A stretch of DNA of 64,000 bases from contig PADC01000008.1 in NCBI GenBank assembly GCA_002700385.1, positions 288,485-352,484 on the forward strand, given 5' to 3'. Both the position numbers and the translations under genes were made by a program. Shown one piece after another: positions 1 to 8,218 of this stretch. Source of the stretch: Cycloclasticus sp. Its GTDB lineage: Bacteria; Pseudomonadota; Gammaproteobacteria; Methylococcales; Cycloclasticaceae. The notes under the pieces are model-generated. The model ran no database searches. It was given only the letters and a program-made list of their open reading frames with translations, and was not told the origin of the DNA. The first letter of the stretch is position 1; every line of letters starts with the position of its first letter.

Positions 1-240
1 AGCCAAACGCCCGATTATATTGAGGCTCATCAAAAATTTATGAAATCAGCCCATCAACTCAAGGCAGCTCAATTTAACTTTTTTGATACATTCGCACATC
101 TGCTAGGTCTACCCTCTCAGCAAACCATGAATGACCTGCAAAAAGGCCTGCACACACTTAGAATTGAATTCGCGGAATATAAAGAACAAACCGAGGCCAC
201 AATCGATGAGCTACAACAAACTATCTGCCGATTAAAATAA
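1..240 (+). CDS. phaE: PHA synthase subunit PhaE, C-terminal end (partial)
   Basis: The reading frame is open from the first base of the window, so this is the last 79 codons of a gene that begins upstream; the ATG at 40 is internal. The residues are helical and polar and end in a likely coiled coil (roughly the last 35 residues, rich in Glu, Gln and Leu), as expected for the C-terminus of PhaE. PhaE is the non-catalytic partner that activates PhaC in class III polyhydroxyalkanoate synthases. The call rests mainly on position: the gene ends 11 bases before a class III-sized phaC on the same strand, the usual phaE-phaC order. Sequence similarity alone is too short to prove it. Confidence 0.6.
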   Translation, partial: SQTPDYIEAHQKFMKSAHQLKAAQFNFFDTFAHLLGLPSQQTMNDLQKGLHTLRIEFAEYKEQTEATIDELQQTICRLK

Positions 241-251
241 ATCTTCAACTC

Positions 252-1298
252 ATGCCAACAACAACTCAAGAAACCAATAACAGCTGGCAAAAGGATTTTA
301 TAACACTCATAAAGCAGTTAAGTCATACCGATAGGCAATCGCTTCCAGCAGTCGGCAGCAGCCCAAAAGAACTTATTTATAAAGAAAATAAGCTTCAATT
401 ATTTCATTACAAGCCATTGGGTGTTAAACAGAAAAAAACACCCATTTTGCTCACGTACGCACTGGTCAATCGACCTTATATTACTGATCTAGAACCCAAA
501 AGATCTTTAGTACAGGGTTTGTTAGAGCACGGTTATCCCGTTTATTTAATTGACTGGGGCTACCCAGACAGCAGCGATAAATTAACCCGTTTGAATGATT
601 ATATTAATGGCTATCTGCACCGATGTGTGCAGCACGTTAAACGGCATGCAAAAAGAAAAAAAATAGATCTGTTAGGAATTTGTCAAGGCGGTGTATTTTC
701 ACTGTGTTACACCGCTCTTCACCCCGATGAAATACGTAAACTCATCACGTTGGTGACGCCCGTTGATTTTCACGCACAGAACGGCCCTTTCAGTACCTGG
801 GCGGCCGACCTGGATCATCATAACTTACTGACTACTTGCGGCAATATACCCGGTCAACTGATCAACCAACTCTTTAAAACTTTAAAACCTTTTCAGTTAA
901 ACCGTGAAAAATACCGCCAATTTGATCACTTAGTAAACAAAAAAGAAAACTTGGATACCTTTCTTCGCATGGAACAGTGGCTGAACGATGCACCCGATTT
1001 AACCGGCTACGCAGCAAACGAGTTTTGGGTTAATTTTTATCAACAAAATTATTTACATAAGGGCAAGCTAGAGATAGACGGCCAACCCGTTAAACTATCC
1101 GCTATCACTTGCCCAGTCCATAATGTATACGCGACCAAAGACCATATTGTTCCACCTAAATCAACGCGTGCACTGAGCCAACACATTAAACCCTCTCTTT
1201 ACAGTGAATGCGCTCTAAACGGAGGGCATATCGGCGCATTTATCAGTTTAAAAACTCAACAAGCGCTTATTAAATCACTGCACCACTTTATTGGCTAG
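252..1298 (+). CDS. phaC: class III poly(3-hydroxyalkanoate) synthase subunit PhaC
   Basis: This enzyme polymerises (R)-3-hydroxyacyl-CoA, mainly 3-hydroxybutyryl-CoA, into storage polyester on granules. It has 348 residues, the size of class III PhaC (about 355) and far shorter than class I/II enzymes (about 560-600). It has an alpha/beta-hydrolase fold with the synthase version of the lipase box, G-I-C-Q-G-G, at residues 142-147. The nucleophile is Cys144; Asp297 (in ATKDH) and His326 (in NGGHIG) complete the triad. All three lie at a constant offset from the Allochromatium vinosum residues (149, 302, 331). It follows the presumed phaE by 11 bases and probably shares its transcript. Its end converges on a DUF6489-like gene only 5 bases away. 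Confidence 0.95.
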   Translation: MPTTTQETNNSWQKDFITLIKQLSHTDRQSLPAVGSSPKELIYKENKLQLFHYKPLGVKQKKTPILLTYALVNRPYITDLEPKRSLVQGLLEHGYPVYLIDWGYPDSSDKLTRLNDYINGYLHRCVQHVKRHAKRKKIDLLGICQGGVFSLCYTALHPDEIRKLITLVTPVDFHAQNGPFSTWAADLDHHNLLTTCGNIPGQLINQLFKTLKPFQLNREKYRQFDHLVNKKENLDTFLRMEQWLNDAPDLTGYAANEFWVNFYQQNYLHKGKLEIDGQPVKLSAITCPVHNVYATKDHIVPPKSTRALSQHIKPSLYSECALNGGHIGAFISLKTQQALIKSLHHFIG

Positions 1299-1303
1299 AA
1301 CGA

Positions 1304-1570
1304 CTATTTTTCATTTTCCTCAGTCGGTAAAGTCACGCCCTTCATCATCGCATCCCACATCGTTTTTTGAAACCCTTCCATGACTGACAGTTGATCAGGC
1401 ATCGGCATATACAGTTTCATCAATTCAGATAGATCATTTGATTCTATGCCCGCCATTATTTTTTCTCGAACTTTCTCTAAAGCCTCTTGTTGTAGACTTT
1501 GCACATCTGGCAAACCAAACAACTGCCTCATTTCTTGAGGCGTTGCATCAATTTCAATTGTCGCTTTCAT
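1304..1570 (-). CDS. DUF6489-like small protein linked to PHA genes
   Basis: This is an 88-residue acidic, soluble protein with no signal peptide or membrane segment. The N-terminus (KATIEIDATPQEMRQLFGLPD) resembles the DUF6489 family: a short beta strand, then 'TPxExRxxxGLPD' and a helical remainder. The family has no established function that I know of. A good ribosome-binding site (GGAAGAG) precedes the ATG at 1570. It lies 68 bases downstream of the phasin gene with no visible terminator between, so the two are probably co-transcribed, and it is tail to tail with phaC. Position between synthase and phasin suggests a role at PHA granules or in acyl-CoA supply; this is inference only. Assignment to DUF6489 is from memory of the motif. 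Confidence 0.7.
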   Translation of the reverse strand: MKATIEIDATPQEMRQLFGLPDVQSLQQEALEKVREKIMAGIESNDLSELMKLYMPMPDQLSVMEGFQKTMWDAMMKGVTLPTEENEK

Positions 1571-1638
1571 CCCACTCTCTTCCTACATACTGGTCATCAA
1601 CATTATTAGAGCGCCTAGAACCTATCTAAAGCAACCCG

Positions 1639-2298
1639 CTACTTTTTAGCATCACCTTCTGTCACCGGACGGCCTGATGGTTTCGGCATCTGCAAACTTG
1701 TCTGCGTGGGCTTTGGCTCAGCTTTCTTAGCGACCGGTTTCGGCGCAGCTTTCTTAGCGGCCGGTTTCGGTGCAGCTTTCTTAGCGACCGGTGTCGGTGT
1801 AGCTTTCTTAGCGGCCGGTTTCGGTGCAGCTTTCTTAGCGACCGGTGTCGGTGTAGCTTTCTTAGCGACCGGTGTCGGTGTAGCTTTCTTAGCGGCCGGT
1901 GTCGGTGCGGCTTTCTTAGCGACCGGTTTCGGTGCGGCTTTTTCAGACTCTTTCTTTGTAACCACCTCCGGTATGTCTGCCAGACCATCGCTAATGAGTT
2001 CACCCATTGCTTTTTTGGTCTCCATCGCAACCTTGACTGACTGTTGAGCATTCTCCAACACTTTCTCAGAAAGTTCCTTGTACAAAGTAGATTGTAAATT
2101 CATCAGTTCAGCCACTGATGAGACTTTATTGACTGAGGAGACCTTCTTGATACTGCCTTCCAAACAACTCGACACCAAATCCATTTGTAATTTGGTCAGT
2201 TGCTTTATAGATTGAGTATTTAAAGTATTAATTTTCTTTAACGATTCATTGGCTTTCTTACTTAACTGAGCCCATTGCTTAATTAGGTCATTTTGCAT
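1639..2298 (-). CDS. phaP: phasin with Lys/Ala/Pro repeat tail (PhaP/PhaF-like)
   Basis: Residues 1 to about 115 are an amphipathic helical phasin domain (Phasin_2-like, with NAQQSVKVAMETKKAMGEL near its end). Phasins coat PHA granules and control their size and number. The rest is a basic, low-complexity tail of about eight 9-residue units, KKA(A/T)P(K/T)P(A/V)A, encoded by a 27-bp tandem repeat. The composition is histone H1-like, recalling Pseudomonas PhaF and Ralstonia PhaM, whose tails bind DNA and help partition granules. The start is taken as the ATG at 2298, nine bases after an AGGGG ribosome-binding site; an upstream GTG at 2307 overlaps that site. The gene has its own promoter candidate after the phaB terminator and probably continues into the DUF6489-like gene. 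Confidence 0.88.
   Translation of the reverse strand: MQNDLIKQWAQLSKKANESLKKINTLNTQSIKQLTKLQMDLVSSCLEGSIKKVSSVNKVSSVAELMNLQSTLYKELSEKVLENAQQSVKVAMETKKAMGELISDGLADIPEVVTKKESEKAAPKPVAKKAAPTPAAKKATPTPVAKKATPTPVAKKAAPKPAAKKATPTPVAKKAAPKPAAKKAAPKPVAKKAEPKPTQTSLQMPKPSGRPVTEGDAKK
1712..1943 (-). repeat. 27-bp tandem repeats inside the phasin gene
   Basis: About eight in-frame copies of a 27-bp unit encode the Lys/Ala/Pro tail of the phasin. Copies differ at a few positions that switch A/T and K/T residues (APKP versus TPTP types), and the order of types is irregular, as expected from slippage or unequal crossing-over. The repeat also opens long artefactual frames on both strands (Gly/Ala-rich on the plus strand, Arg/His-rich on the minus strand), which should not be annotated. 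Confidence 0.9.
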
Positions 2299-2342
2299 TT
2301 TCACCACCCCTTAAATTAATTAATAATAAAAGTCCAAACCTA

Positions 2343-2370
2343 GTCATACCATTCTTTAACCGCTTGTCAA
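2343..2370 (-). promoter_or_regulatory. candidate sigma-70 promoter for the phasin gene
   Basis: On the minus strand a perfect TTGACA (-35, at 2365-2370) is followed after 16 bases by TATGAC (-10, at 2343-2348), about 45 bases before the phasin ATG. It sits directly downstream of the phaB terminator, so phaP appears to have independent transcription. The -10 matches only four of six consensus bases. Confidence 0.5.
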
Positions 2371-2372
2371 TT

Positions 2373-2401
2373 AAAAAGGCGATCATAATGACCGCCTTTT
2401 T
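2373..2401 (-). terminator. Rho-independent terminator after phaB
   Basis: An A-tract, then GGCG at 2378-2381 pairing with CGCC at 2393-2396 (the A and T tracts extend the stem), then a T-tract. It is symmetrical, so it could work in both directions. It separates phaB from the phasin promoter. Confidence 0.7.
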
Positions 2402-2433
2402 AATCATACCTTTCTATTTCACTGAAAACTTCA

Positions 2434-3180
2434 TTAGAAACTGGTAAACAAACCACCGTTAACAGGAATATTTGCCCCCGTTATGTAATCGGCCTGATCA
2501 GATGCCAAAAAGCCAACGGTATTAGCAATTTCTGTCGGTTTACCCAAACGTTGCATTGGAATTTGGGAAATCAATTCGTTACGGATCCCTTCGTCTATTT
2601 TCATCACCATTTGAGTCGCAACATAACCTGGGCTAACAGAGTTAACTGTAATCCCTTTACGTGCAACTTCTTGCGCAAGAGCCATCGTAAAACCATGCAT
2701 TCCCGCTTTGGCAGCAGAATAATTGGTTTGGCCAAACTGTCCACGTTGACCATTTACTGAAGAAATGTTGATAATACGACCAAACCCTCTGGATAACATA
2801 GGCTCCAGAACATTTTTAGTCATGTTAAAGACACCATCCAAGTTTGTGGATAACACAGCATCCCAATTAGACTCGTCCATGTTTTTTAAAAAACCGTCAC
2901 GGGTAATACCCGCACAGTTAACTAATACATCAATCGGCCCTACATGATCTTCAACACGCTGAACCATGGCAGCACAATCATCAAAACTGGTCACATCAGC
3001 TTCTTCAACTAAAAAGTTAAACCCTTCTTCCTTTTGAGCAGCGACCCACTCATCAGCCTTTTCTACCTCTTTGTCAAAGGTTGTCGCAACAACTGTATAA
3101 CCATTCTCAGATAATTTTTTTGAAATTTCTGTGCCAATACCACCTAAACCACCTGTTACTAAAGCTATCGACTTACCCAT
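2434..3180 (-). CDS. phaB: acetoacetyl-CoA reductase PhaB
   Basis: This NADPH-dependent enzyme reduces acetoacetyl-CoA to (R)-3-hydroxybutyryl-CoA, the monomer used by PhaC. It is a 248-residue short-chain dehydrogenase/reductase. It shows the cofactor motif TGGLGGIG (residues 9-16), the NAG motif as NCAG (88-91), a catalytic serine at 140/141, and the Y-x-x-x-K motif with Tyr154 and Lys158. The C-terminus, IPVNGGLFTSF, is typical of PhaB-type reductases. The open frame extends upstream to 3240, but the ATG at 3180 is chosen because it follows a GGAG ribosome-binding site and begins the Rossmann strand (GKSIALVTGG) at the normal place; the extra 20 residues look like leader translation. A terminator follows. 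Confidence 0.93.
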   Translation of the reverse strand: MGKSIALVTGGLGGIGTEISKKLSENGYTVVATTFDKEVEKADEWVAAQKEEGFNFLVEEADVTSFDDCAAMVQRVEDHVGPIDVLVNCAGITRDGFLKNMDESNWDAVLSTNLDGVFNMTKNVLEPMLSRGFGRIINISSVNGQRGQFGQTNYSAAKAGMHGFTMALAQEVARKGITVNSVSPGYVATQMVMKIDEGIRNELISQIPMQRLGKPTEIANTVGFLASDQADYITGANIPVNGGLFTSF

Positions 3181-3422
3181 TTTTAAATCTCCAAAATAAT
3201 AAAAACAACAACTTATTGCATTGCAGTATAAAGAGTCCATTTAGACTAGTCAATTTTACATCATGCCTAGCCACACTAAAATATAAGTGAAAATAACTGT
3301 CTGGGCGTCTTCAATCTCTATCATCCAAGAAAACTAATGGATAGAATGAAAGCGATTCAGTATACAAAACTTCCCTGCAACACCGTACAATATAATTCAA
3401 ACTCTAAAACCACTGAGTAAAA

Positions 3423-4199
3423 ATGATTTTTGTTATCTCTCCTGCGAAAACCTTAGACTACGAAACAGCCCCCAGTACTCAACAATATTCTCAACCGGAT
3501 TTTCTTGCTGACTCTGGCGAACTGATTGACCAATTAAAAAAGCTTTCTCCATCAGAAATTTCATCACTGATGGGTGTCAGTGATAAATTAGGTCTATTGA
3601 ATAGTAATCGATTCATTAAATGGCAGGCTCCTTTCACGCCGGACAATAGCAAACAAGCCATCCTTGCCTTTAAAGGTGATGTTTATGAAGGCCTCTCGGC
3701 CAGCAGCTTATCCGAAGACGATTTAGTTTGGGCTAACGGTCACCTACGAATTTTGTCGGGACTCTATGGCTTATTGAAACCTTTGGATTTAATGCAAGCT
3801 TATCGTCTGGAAATGGGCACCCGTTTTAACAATAAACGCGGTAAAAACCTTTACGAATTTTGGGGCGATACCATCACCAACACGTTAAACCAGGAGCTGG
3901 CTAAACAAAAAAGCCCTGTTCTGATTAACTTGGCATCTAACGAATACTTTAAATCGATTAAACCCGCCTTATTAAATAGCCAAATTATCACCCCCGTTTT
4001 TAAAGACTGGAAAAATAATCAGTACAAAATGATCAGTTTTTATGCAAAAAAGGCGCGTGGCATGATGAGCGCTTATATCATTAAAAACCGGATAGAAGCA
4101 CCTAACGATCTTAAGCAATTTAATACAGCTGGCTATGCGTTTTGTGCTGAGCAATCAACAGACAATGACTGGGTCTTTTTGCGAAAAGAAACCCCCTGA
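3423..4199 (+). CDS. yaaA: peroxide stress protein YaaA (UPF0246)
   Basis: YaaA limits intracellular free iron and so protects DNA and proteins from peroxide in Escherichia coli; the fold is DNA-binding. The protein has 258 residues, the same length as the E. coli protein. It starts with the family signature [14 protein letters not shown] and contains [13 protein letters not shown] and [12 protein letters not shown], which are diagnostic of the family. It is transcribed alone, divergently from phaB across about 240 bases. That interval holds a TATAAT at 3391-3396 as a possible -10, without a good -35. A terminator follows at 4253-4281. No oxidative-stress operator (OxyR type) was recognised. 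Confidence 0.93.
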   Translation: MIFVISPAKTLDYETAPSTQQYSQPDFLADSGELIDQLKKLSPSEISSLMGVSDKLGLLNSNRFIKWQAPFTPDNSKQAILAFKGDVYEGLSASSLSEDDLVWANGHLRILSGLYGLLKPLDLMQAYRLEMGTRFNNKRGKNLYEFWGDTITNTLNQELAKQKSPVLINLASNEYFKSIKPALLNSQIITPVFKDWKNNQYKMISFYAKKARGMMSAYIIKNRIEAPNDLKQFNTAGYAFCAEQSTDNDWVFLRKETP

Positions 4200-4252
4200 T
4201 TATTCAGTATTTTTAGTAAATTTATCTCTTTTTTATACAACCCAAACGATTT

Positions 4253-4281
4253 AAAAAGGCGCCTTGAATAGGCGCTTTTTT
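4253..4281. terminator. bidirectional Rho-independent terminator between yaaA and rapA
   Basis: GCGCC (4259-4263), a seven-base loop and GGCGC (4271-4275) form the stem, flanked by AAAAA and TTTTTT. It lies between convergent yaaA and rapA and can serve both. Confidence 0.8.
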
Positions 4282-4359
4282 ATATTAAGCCGTTGGATAA
4301 GAGCCCTAAAACCTATCACGATTTTTTGCGCTATTTACCAAAGTTGTGCGGAGCAAATG

Positions 4360-7215
4360 CTATGCGTCGGTGGTCAATATGACTCGAATCGCATCTAATT
4401 TAAATGAAGCACGCTCTATGTACCCACTTAAACTCTCTATTTTATTTTTTTGCTGCTCAATTTCAATCTCACGAATATTAGAATTCACCTTTGATAGCGC
4501 CACTAAACGATCTAAATTGGCTGTTTCATGTAAACGCATCTCGTCAATACTCTCTTTAACAAGAGCCTCTTGATGCGCAACAACTAACCCCTCGGCTTTT
4601 GTTATCAGTGCTTTAATCGCTTCTTGACCATGTTCAATAATATTCAGGGCTACTGCCTTTTTGACAAAACTTAATCTTGCCGCAATGTGCTCGGCTTTCA
4701 AAATATCGCTCATATCCAGTCCATTAGAGCCCACAACTATTCGCTTCACCGTTTTAGGCAAATAACGTTGCAGCTGTAGTCGCTTAGGTGCTGGGCAATG
4801 GGTGGTAAAAATTGCCTCGAGTATGACCGTTCCTGCCGGGATAGGAGGCAAGGCCATTGTACAAAAAGTTGAATTACCCAGTTCACTGTTAAGAATGTGC
4901 TCCATGGCTCCCGTGACCATTGGATGTTCCCAAGTTAAAAATTGAAAATCTTCACGTGACAAAGCAATCTTCCGATTGTAAGTCGCTGTTAAGCCCTCTT
5001 CATTCAAGTTAGGGAAAACATCACCTTGCATATGACTACTGGGTTTAATAACGATACTGTCTTCACTGTGGTATTGCGGGTCAATGCCATAACATTCAAA
5101 TACTTTTTCCATGTATTGAGACAGTTCAAGGTGACTCGATGACAAACTGATCTCATCAATAATCGCCTGTGCTTCATCTTTTTTACAAGAATTGAGCTCC
5201 AACATTAAATCTCGCCCTGCGTGCATCTCGTTAATGCTCTGTTGCATTAAGGCGTTGGTTTTAGCAATTAATGCATCAAAGTCATCCTGTGCCGAATGAT
5301 CTATTAATGCTTCTTTTAACTCGGCCTTGACTGCCGCATACACATGATGCCCCGTTGAGCAAACGTGGCTAAAGGCATCTAACCCTTTATCGTACCACTG
5401 CATTAAACGCTGTTGACCGGACCCTTCTATACCCGGCACATGGAGATGCACTGTGTCTGTTTGACCAATACGGTCTAATCGCCCAATGCGTTGTTCTAAT
5501 AAATCCGGATTTAACGGTAAATCAAACAAAATCAAGTGATGAGCAAATTGAAAATTTCGCCCTTCACTGCCAATTTCCGAACAGATTAAAATTTGAGCCC
5601 CATCTTGCTCATCCGAAAAGTAAGCCGCTGTCCTATCGCGCTCAACAAGGCTCATGCCTTCATGAAAAACGCCGGAAATGTAGACCGTCCGCATTTTTAA
5701 ATAGTCGTGTAGCTCTTCAGCTGTTTGTTGTTGAGCACAAATCAGCAAAACTTTTTCGTTTTTATGCGTTTCCAGCCATTCCATCAACCACTTGATACGC
5801 GGATCTCTATTTAACCAGTCTTCGCCCAGCAACATCTCGGGCAATAACGCCTTTGCCAATGCAAGATCGTTATCTAACTCTAATGTCTGCCCAACGTTTA
5901 AAGGTGGCAGCGAATAGGTATGCAACTGCCTGTATGAAAATACCTCTATGTTGTCACGTGTGTTTCTGAACAGCACGCGACCCGTACCATGCCGATCAAG
6001 CAACGCGTCAATAAGCGATGACAAAGTTACCCCTTTTGCTGATACGGTGTTTTCACCTAGCAGATCAACCAGTTGTTGGGTCAATGTTTCATCAGCTAAT
6101 ATTGCTTCAACAGAATCAGCCTGTAATAACGACCTGATCAATTCATTTATGCCGTGGTAACCCGATTGCTCGGCTTTAAAAACATCCAAATCATAATAGC
6201 GGCCAGGGTCTAATAAACGTAAACGTGCAAAATGGCTTGTAACACCCAGTTGCTCGGGTGTTGCCGTCAACAACAATAAACCCGGTATTCGATTCGCTAA
6301 TGCTTCAATACAGCGATACTCATTACTGACATTGTGCTCATTCCAAAACAAATGATGCGCCTCATCAACGATCATTAAATCCCACGAAGCCTTTAGCGCT
6401 GCCTCATGATAATTTGCGTTTTCAGATAAAAAAGATAACTGACAAAGTACTAATTGCGCCGTTTCAAATGGGTTTACATCACCTTCTTCTTTAATTGCAT
6501 CACAACGTTCGTGATCCAAAATGGTGAATGACAAATTAAATCGGCGCAATAACTCAACCAGCCATTGGTGAATCAAGGCATCGGGAACCACGATGAGAAC
6601 CCGATCAATAGCTCCCGTCAATAATTGCTGATGAAGGATCAACCCGGCTTCAATCGTTTTACCGAGGCCAACCTCATCGGCTAATAAAACCCGCGCAGCA
6701 TGGCGCTCGGTGACTTTTTTGGCAATATAAAATTGATGCGGCAACAGCTGTACTCGAGGCCCTGATAAGCCAAACCCGTTGAATTGATCGAGCTTTCTTT
6801 GAAAATCAAGCGTTTTAAGGCGAAGATCAAACAACTTATTCTTATCAATTTGTCCGGTAAATAAACGGCTTTGCGGTTTATTAAACGCCCCTATGCTATC
6901 GAGATCCACCTCATGCAACACAACCTGCTCGCCCTGCTCATCTAAACATAAATAGATCATGCAGTTATTGTGCTCTTGCATTTGCTCAACCGTTAGCATA
7001 ACACCCTTGTTATGGCTCACTTTATCACCAATGCTATAAAGCACTCGGCTCAAAGGGGCATTATCCACAGCGTATACTCGAGTTTCCTCAACTGCAGGAA
7101 AAAATAAAGTCACGTGCCGTCCCTCTATCACCTCAACCGTGCCTAAACCTAAATCTGTTTCAGAATAACTTACCCAACGCTGACCGGGTTGAAAAATATG
7201 CTGACTCCTAGACAA
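4360..7215 (-). CDS. rapA: RNA polymerase-associated ATPase RapA
   Basis: RapA is a Swi2/Snf2-family ATPase that binds core RNA polymerase and recycles it after transcription. The 951-residue length is close to E. coli RapA (968). The order is an N-terminal Tudor-like region (residues 10-110), a helicase lobe with Walker A GLGKT (183-187) and DEAH box (284-287), then a second lobe with CSEIGSEGRNFQFA and QRIGRLDRIGQ, and a RapA-specific C-terminal part with WEHPMVTGAMEHIL. Similarity to E. coli RapA runs end to end. The start is TTG at 7215, behind GGAGAG; no ATG lies near, and the N-terminus aligns from GQRWVSYSE. It lies downstream of ppsR on the same strand. Confidence 0.95.
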   Translation of the reverse strand: MSRSQHIFQPGQRWVSYSETDLGLGTVEVIEGRHVTLFFPAVEETRVYAVDNAPLSRVLYSIGDKVSHNKGVMLTVEQMQEHNNCMIYLCLDEQGEQVVLHEVDLDSIGAFNKPQSRLFTGQIDKNKLFDLRLKTLDFQRKLDQFNGFGLSGPRVQLLPHQFYIAKKVTERHAARVLLADEVGLGKTIEAGLILHQQLLTGAIDRVLIVVPDALIHQWLVELLRRFNLSFTILDHERCDAIKEEGDVNPFETAQLVLCQLSFLSENANYHEAALKASWDLMIVDEAHHLFWNEHNVSNEYRCIEALANRIPGLLLLTATPEQLGVTSHFARLRLLDPGRYYDLDVFKAEQSGYHGINELIRSLLQADSVEAILADETLTQQLVDLLGENTVSAKGVTLSSLIDALLDRHGTGRVLFRNTRDNIEVFSYRQLHTYSLPPLNVGQTLELDNDLALAKALLPEMLLGEDWLNRDPRIKWLMEWLETHKNEKVLLICAQQQTAEELHDYLKMRTVYISGVFHEGMSLVERDRTAAYFSDEQDGAQILICSEIGSEGRNFQFAHHLILFDLPLNPDLLEQRIGRLDRIGQTDTVHLHVPGIEGSGQQRLMQWYDKGLDAFSHVCSTGHHVYAAVKAELKEALIDHSAQDDFDALIAKTNALMQQSINEMHAGRDLMLELNSCKKDEAQAIIDEISLSSSHLELSQYMEKVFECYGIDPQYHSEDSIVIKPSSHMQGDVFPNLNEEGLTATYNRKIALSREDFQFLTWEHPMVTGAMEHILNSELGNSTFCTMALPPIPAGTVILEAIFTTHCPAPKRLQLQRYLPKTVKRIVVGSNGLDMSDILKAEHIAARLSFVKKAVALNIIEHGQEAIKALITKAEGLVVAHQEALVKESIDEMRLHETANLDRLVALSKVNSNIREIEIEQQKNKIESLSGYIERASFKLDAIRVILTTDA

Positions 7216-7275
7216 AAAAACTCTCCGCTCGATTAAAAGGCGTGGATAATAAAAGTTATCGCTATTATCTGCAAT

Positions 7276-8097
7276 TTAAAATTGCCGCACATCGAACTCA
7301 CGTGTCAGGCGAATTTGTGCCGCAATTTCTTCAATAGAAATAGACGTTACATTCAAAAAGGGAATATTTTCTAAATGGAATAGTTCCTCTACTTGCGACA
7401 CTTCACGTTGACAATTTCGTAATGATGCATAAGGGCTTCCGGGTCGTCGCTCTTCTCGAATACGACTGAGTTGCTCGGCTCCGATTGTTAATCCAAATAG
7501 TTTTTTTCTGTAAGGCTTTAAAGCTCTGGGCAAGCTGCAATTATCCAGATCACTATCTGTAATTGGAAAATTGGCTGTAAAAATCCCATATTGAAGCGCT
7601 AAATAAAGCGAGGTTGGCGTTTTACCAGTCCGTGACACGCCAACCAGGATAACATCTGCTTGCTGGTAATGATCAAGGCGTGCACCATCATCATTGACCA
7701 GCGCATAATTAACCGCCCTGATGCGCGATTCATAAGAACTGATATCAATCATACCATGACTTTTACCTGCTTCATGTGATGACTCTTGCCGAAGGTCCCT
7801 CTCCATTCTTTCAATATAATCATTAAATAAATCATAAAAAATACAATCACTTTCGGCGACTATTGAACGTAGCTTATCATCTGTGAATGTACTAAAAACA
7901 ATAGGACGACCTTCATTGACAGTATACGAATCGTTAATCTTTTCTTTCACTGCCTTTGCCCTCGATTCCGTATCAATAAATGGAATCACATGCCGTTCAC
8001 GTTCAACGCCTTCAAACTGAGTCAGTAAACTTTTACCCAATGTCTCTGCTGTAATGGCTGTTCTATCGGATATAAAAAAGATTGTTCTGTTTTTCAT
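7276..8097 (-). CDS. ppsR: PEP synthase regulatory protein (bifunctional kinase/pyrophosphorylase)
   Basis: PpsR (DUF299) inactivates PEP synthase by ADP-dependent phosphorylation of the threonine beside the catalytic histidine, and reactivates it by phosphate-dependent dephosphorylation. The protein has 273 residues, the family norm, and carries the P-loop GVSRTGKT at 153-160. The family N-terminus (FFISDRTAITAETLG) and the C-terminal LREV-type region are also recognisable. It diverges from its target gene ppsA across 121 bases, a classic arrangement. The threonine it should modify is present in that PpsA (Thr416). No signal for co-regulation of the divergent pair was clearly identified. Confidence 0.95.
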   Translation of the reverse strand: MKNRTIFFISDRTAITAETLGKSLLTQFEGVERERHVIPFIDTESRAKAVKEKINDSYTVNEGRPIVFSTFTDDKLRSIVAESDCIFYDLFNDYIERMERDLRQESSHEAGKSHGMIDISSYESRIRAVNYALVNDDGARLDHYQQADVILVGVSRTGKTPTSLYLALQYGIFTANFPITDSDLDNCSLPRALKPYRKKLFGLTIGAEQLSRIREERRPGSPYASLRNCQREVSQVEELFHLENIPFLNVTSISIEEIAAQIRLTREFDVRQF

Positions 8098-8218
8098 TGA
8101 ATAATAAAGTAATTTTTTTGTTAAAATGTTGGATTAATTCGAATTTTAAACTAAATGGTAGTGACTCTGGCATAAAAGACTTGTCATAATCTGACTATCA
8201 AAAAGAGAGGATCGTAAG

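Noticed and set aside
1712-1943. Regular repeats resembling a CRISPR array
   Set aside because: Repeats are direct, contiguous, in frame and without unique spacers; they encode the phasin tail.
1662-2051. Arg/His-rich minus-strand frame and Gly/Ala-rich plus-strand frame (1706-2047) inside the phasin gene
   Set aside because: Both arise from the 27-bp repeat read in other frames; no ribosome-binding site or family match, and the phasin frame explains the region.
8169-8186. TGGCAT-like sequence upstream of ppsA as a sigma-54 promoter
   Set aside because: The -12 TTGC element is absent at the required spacing.
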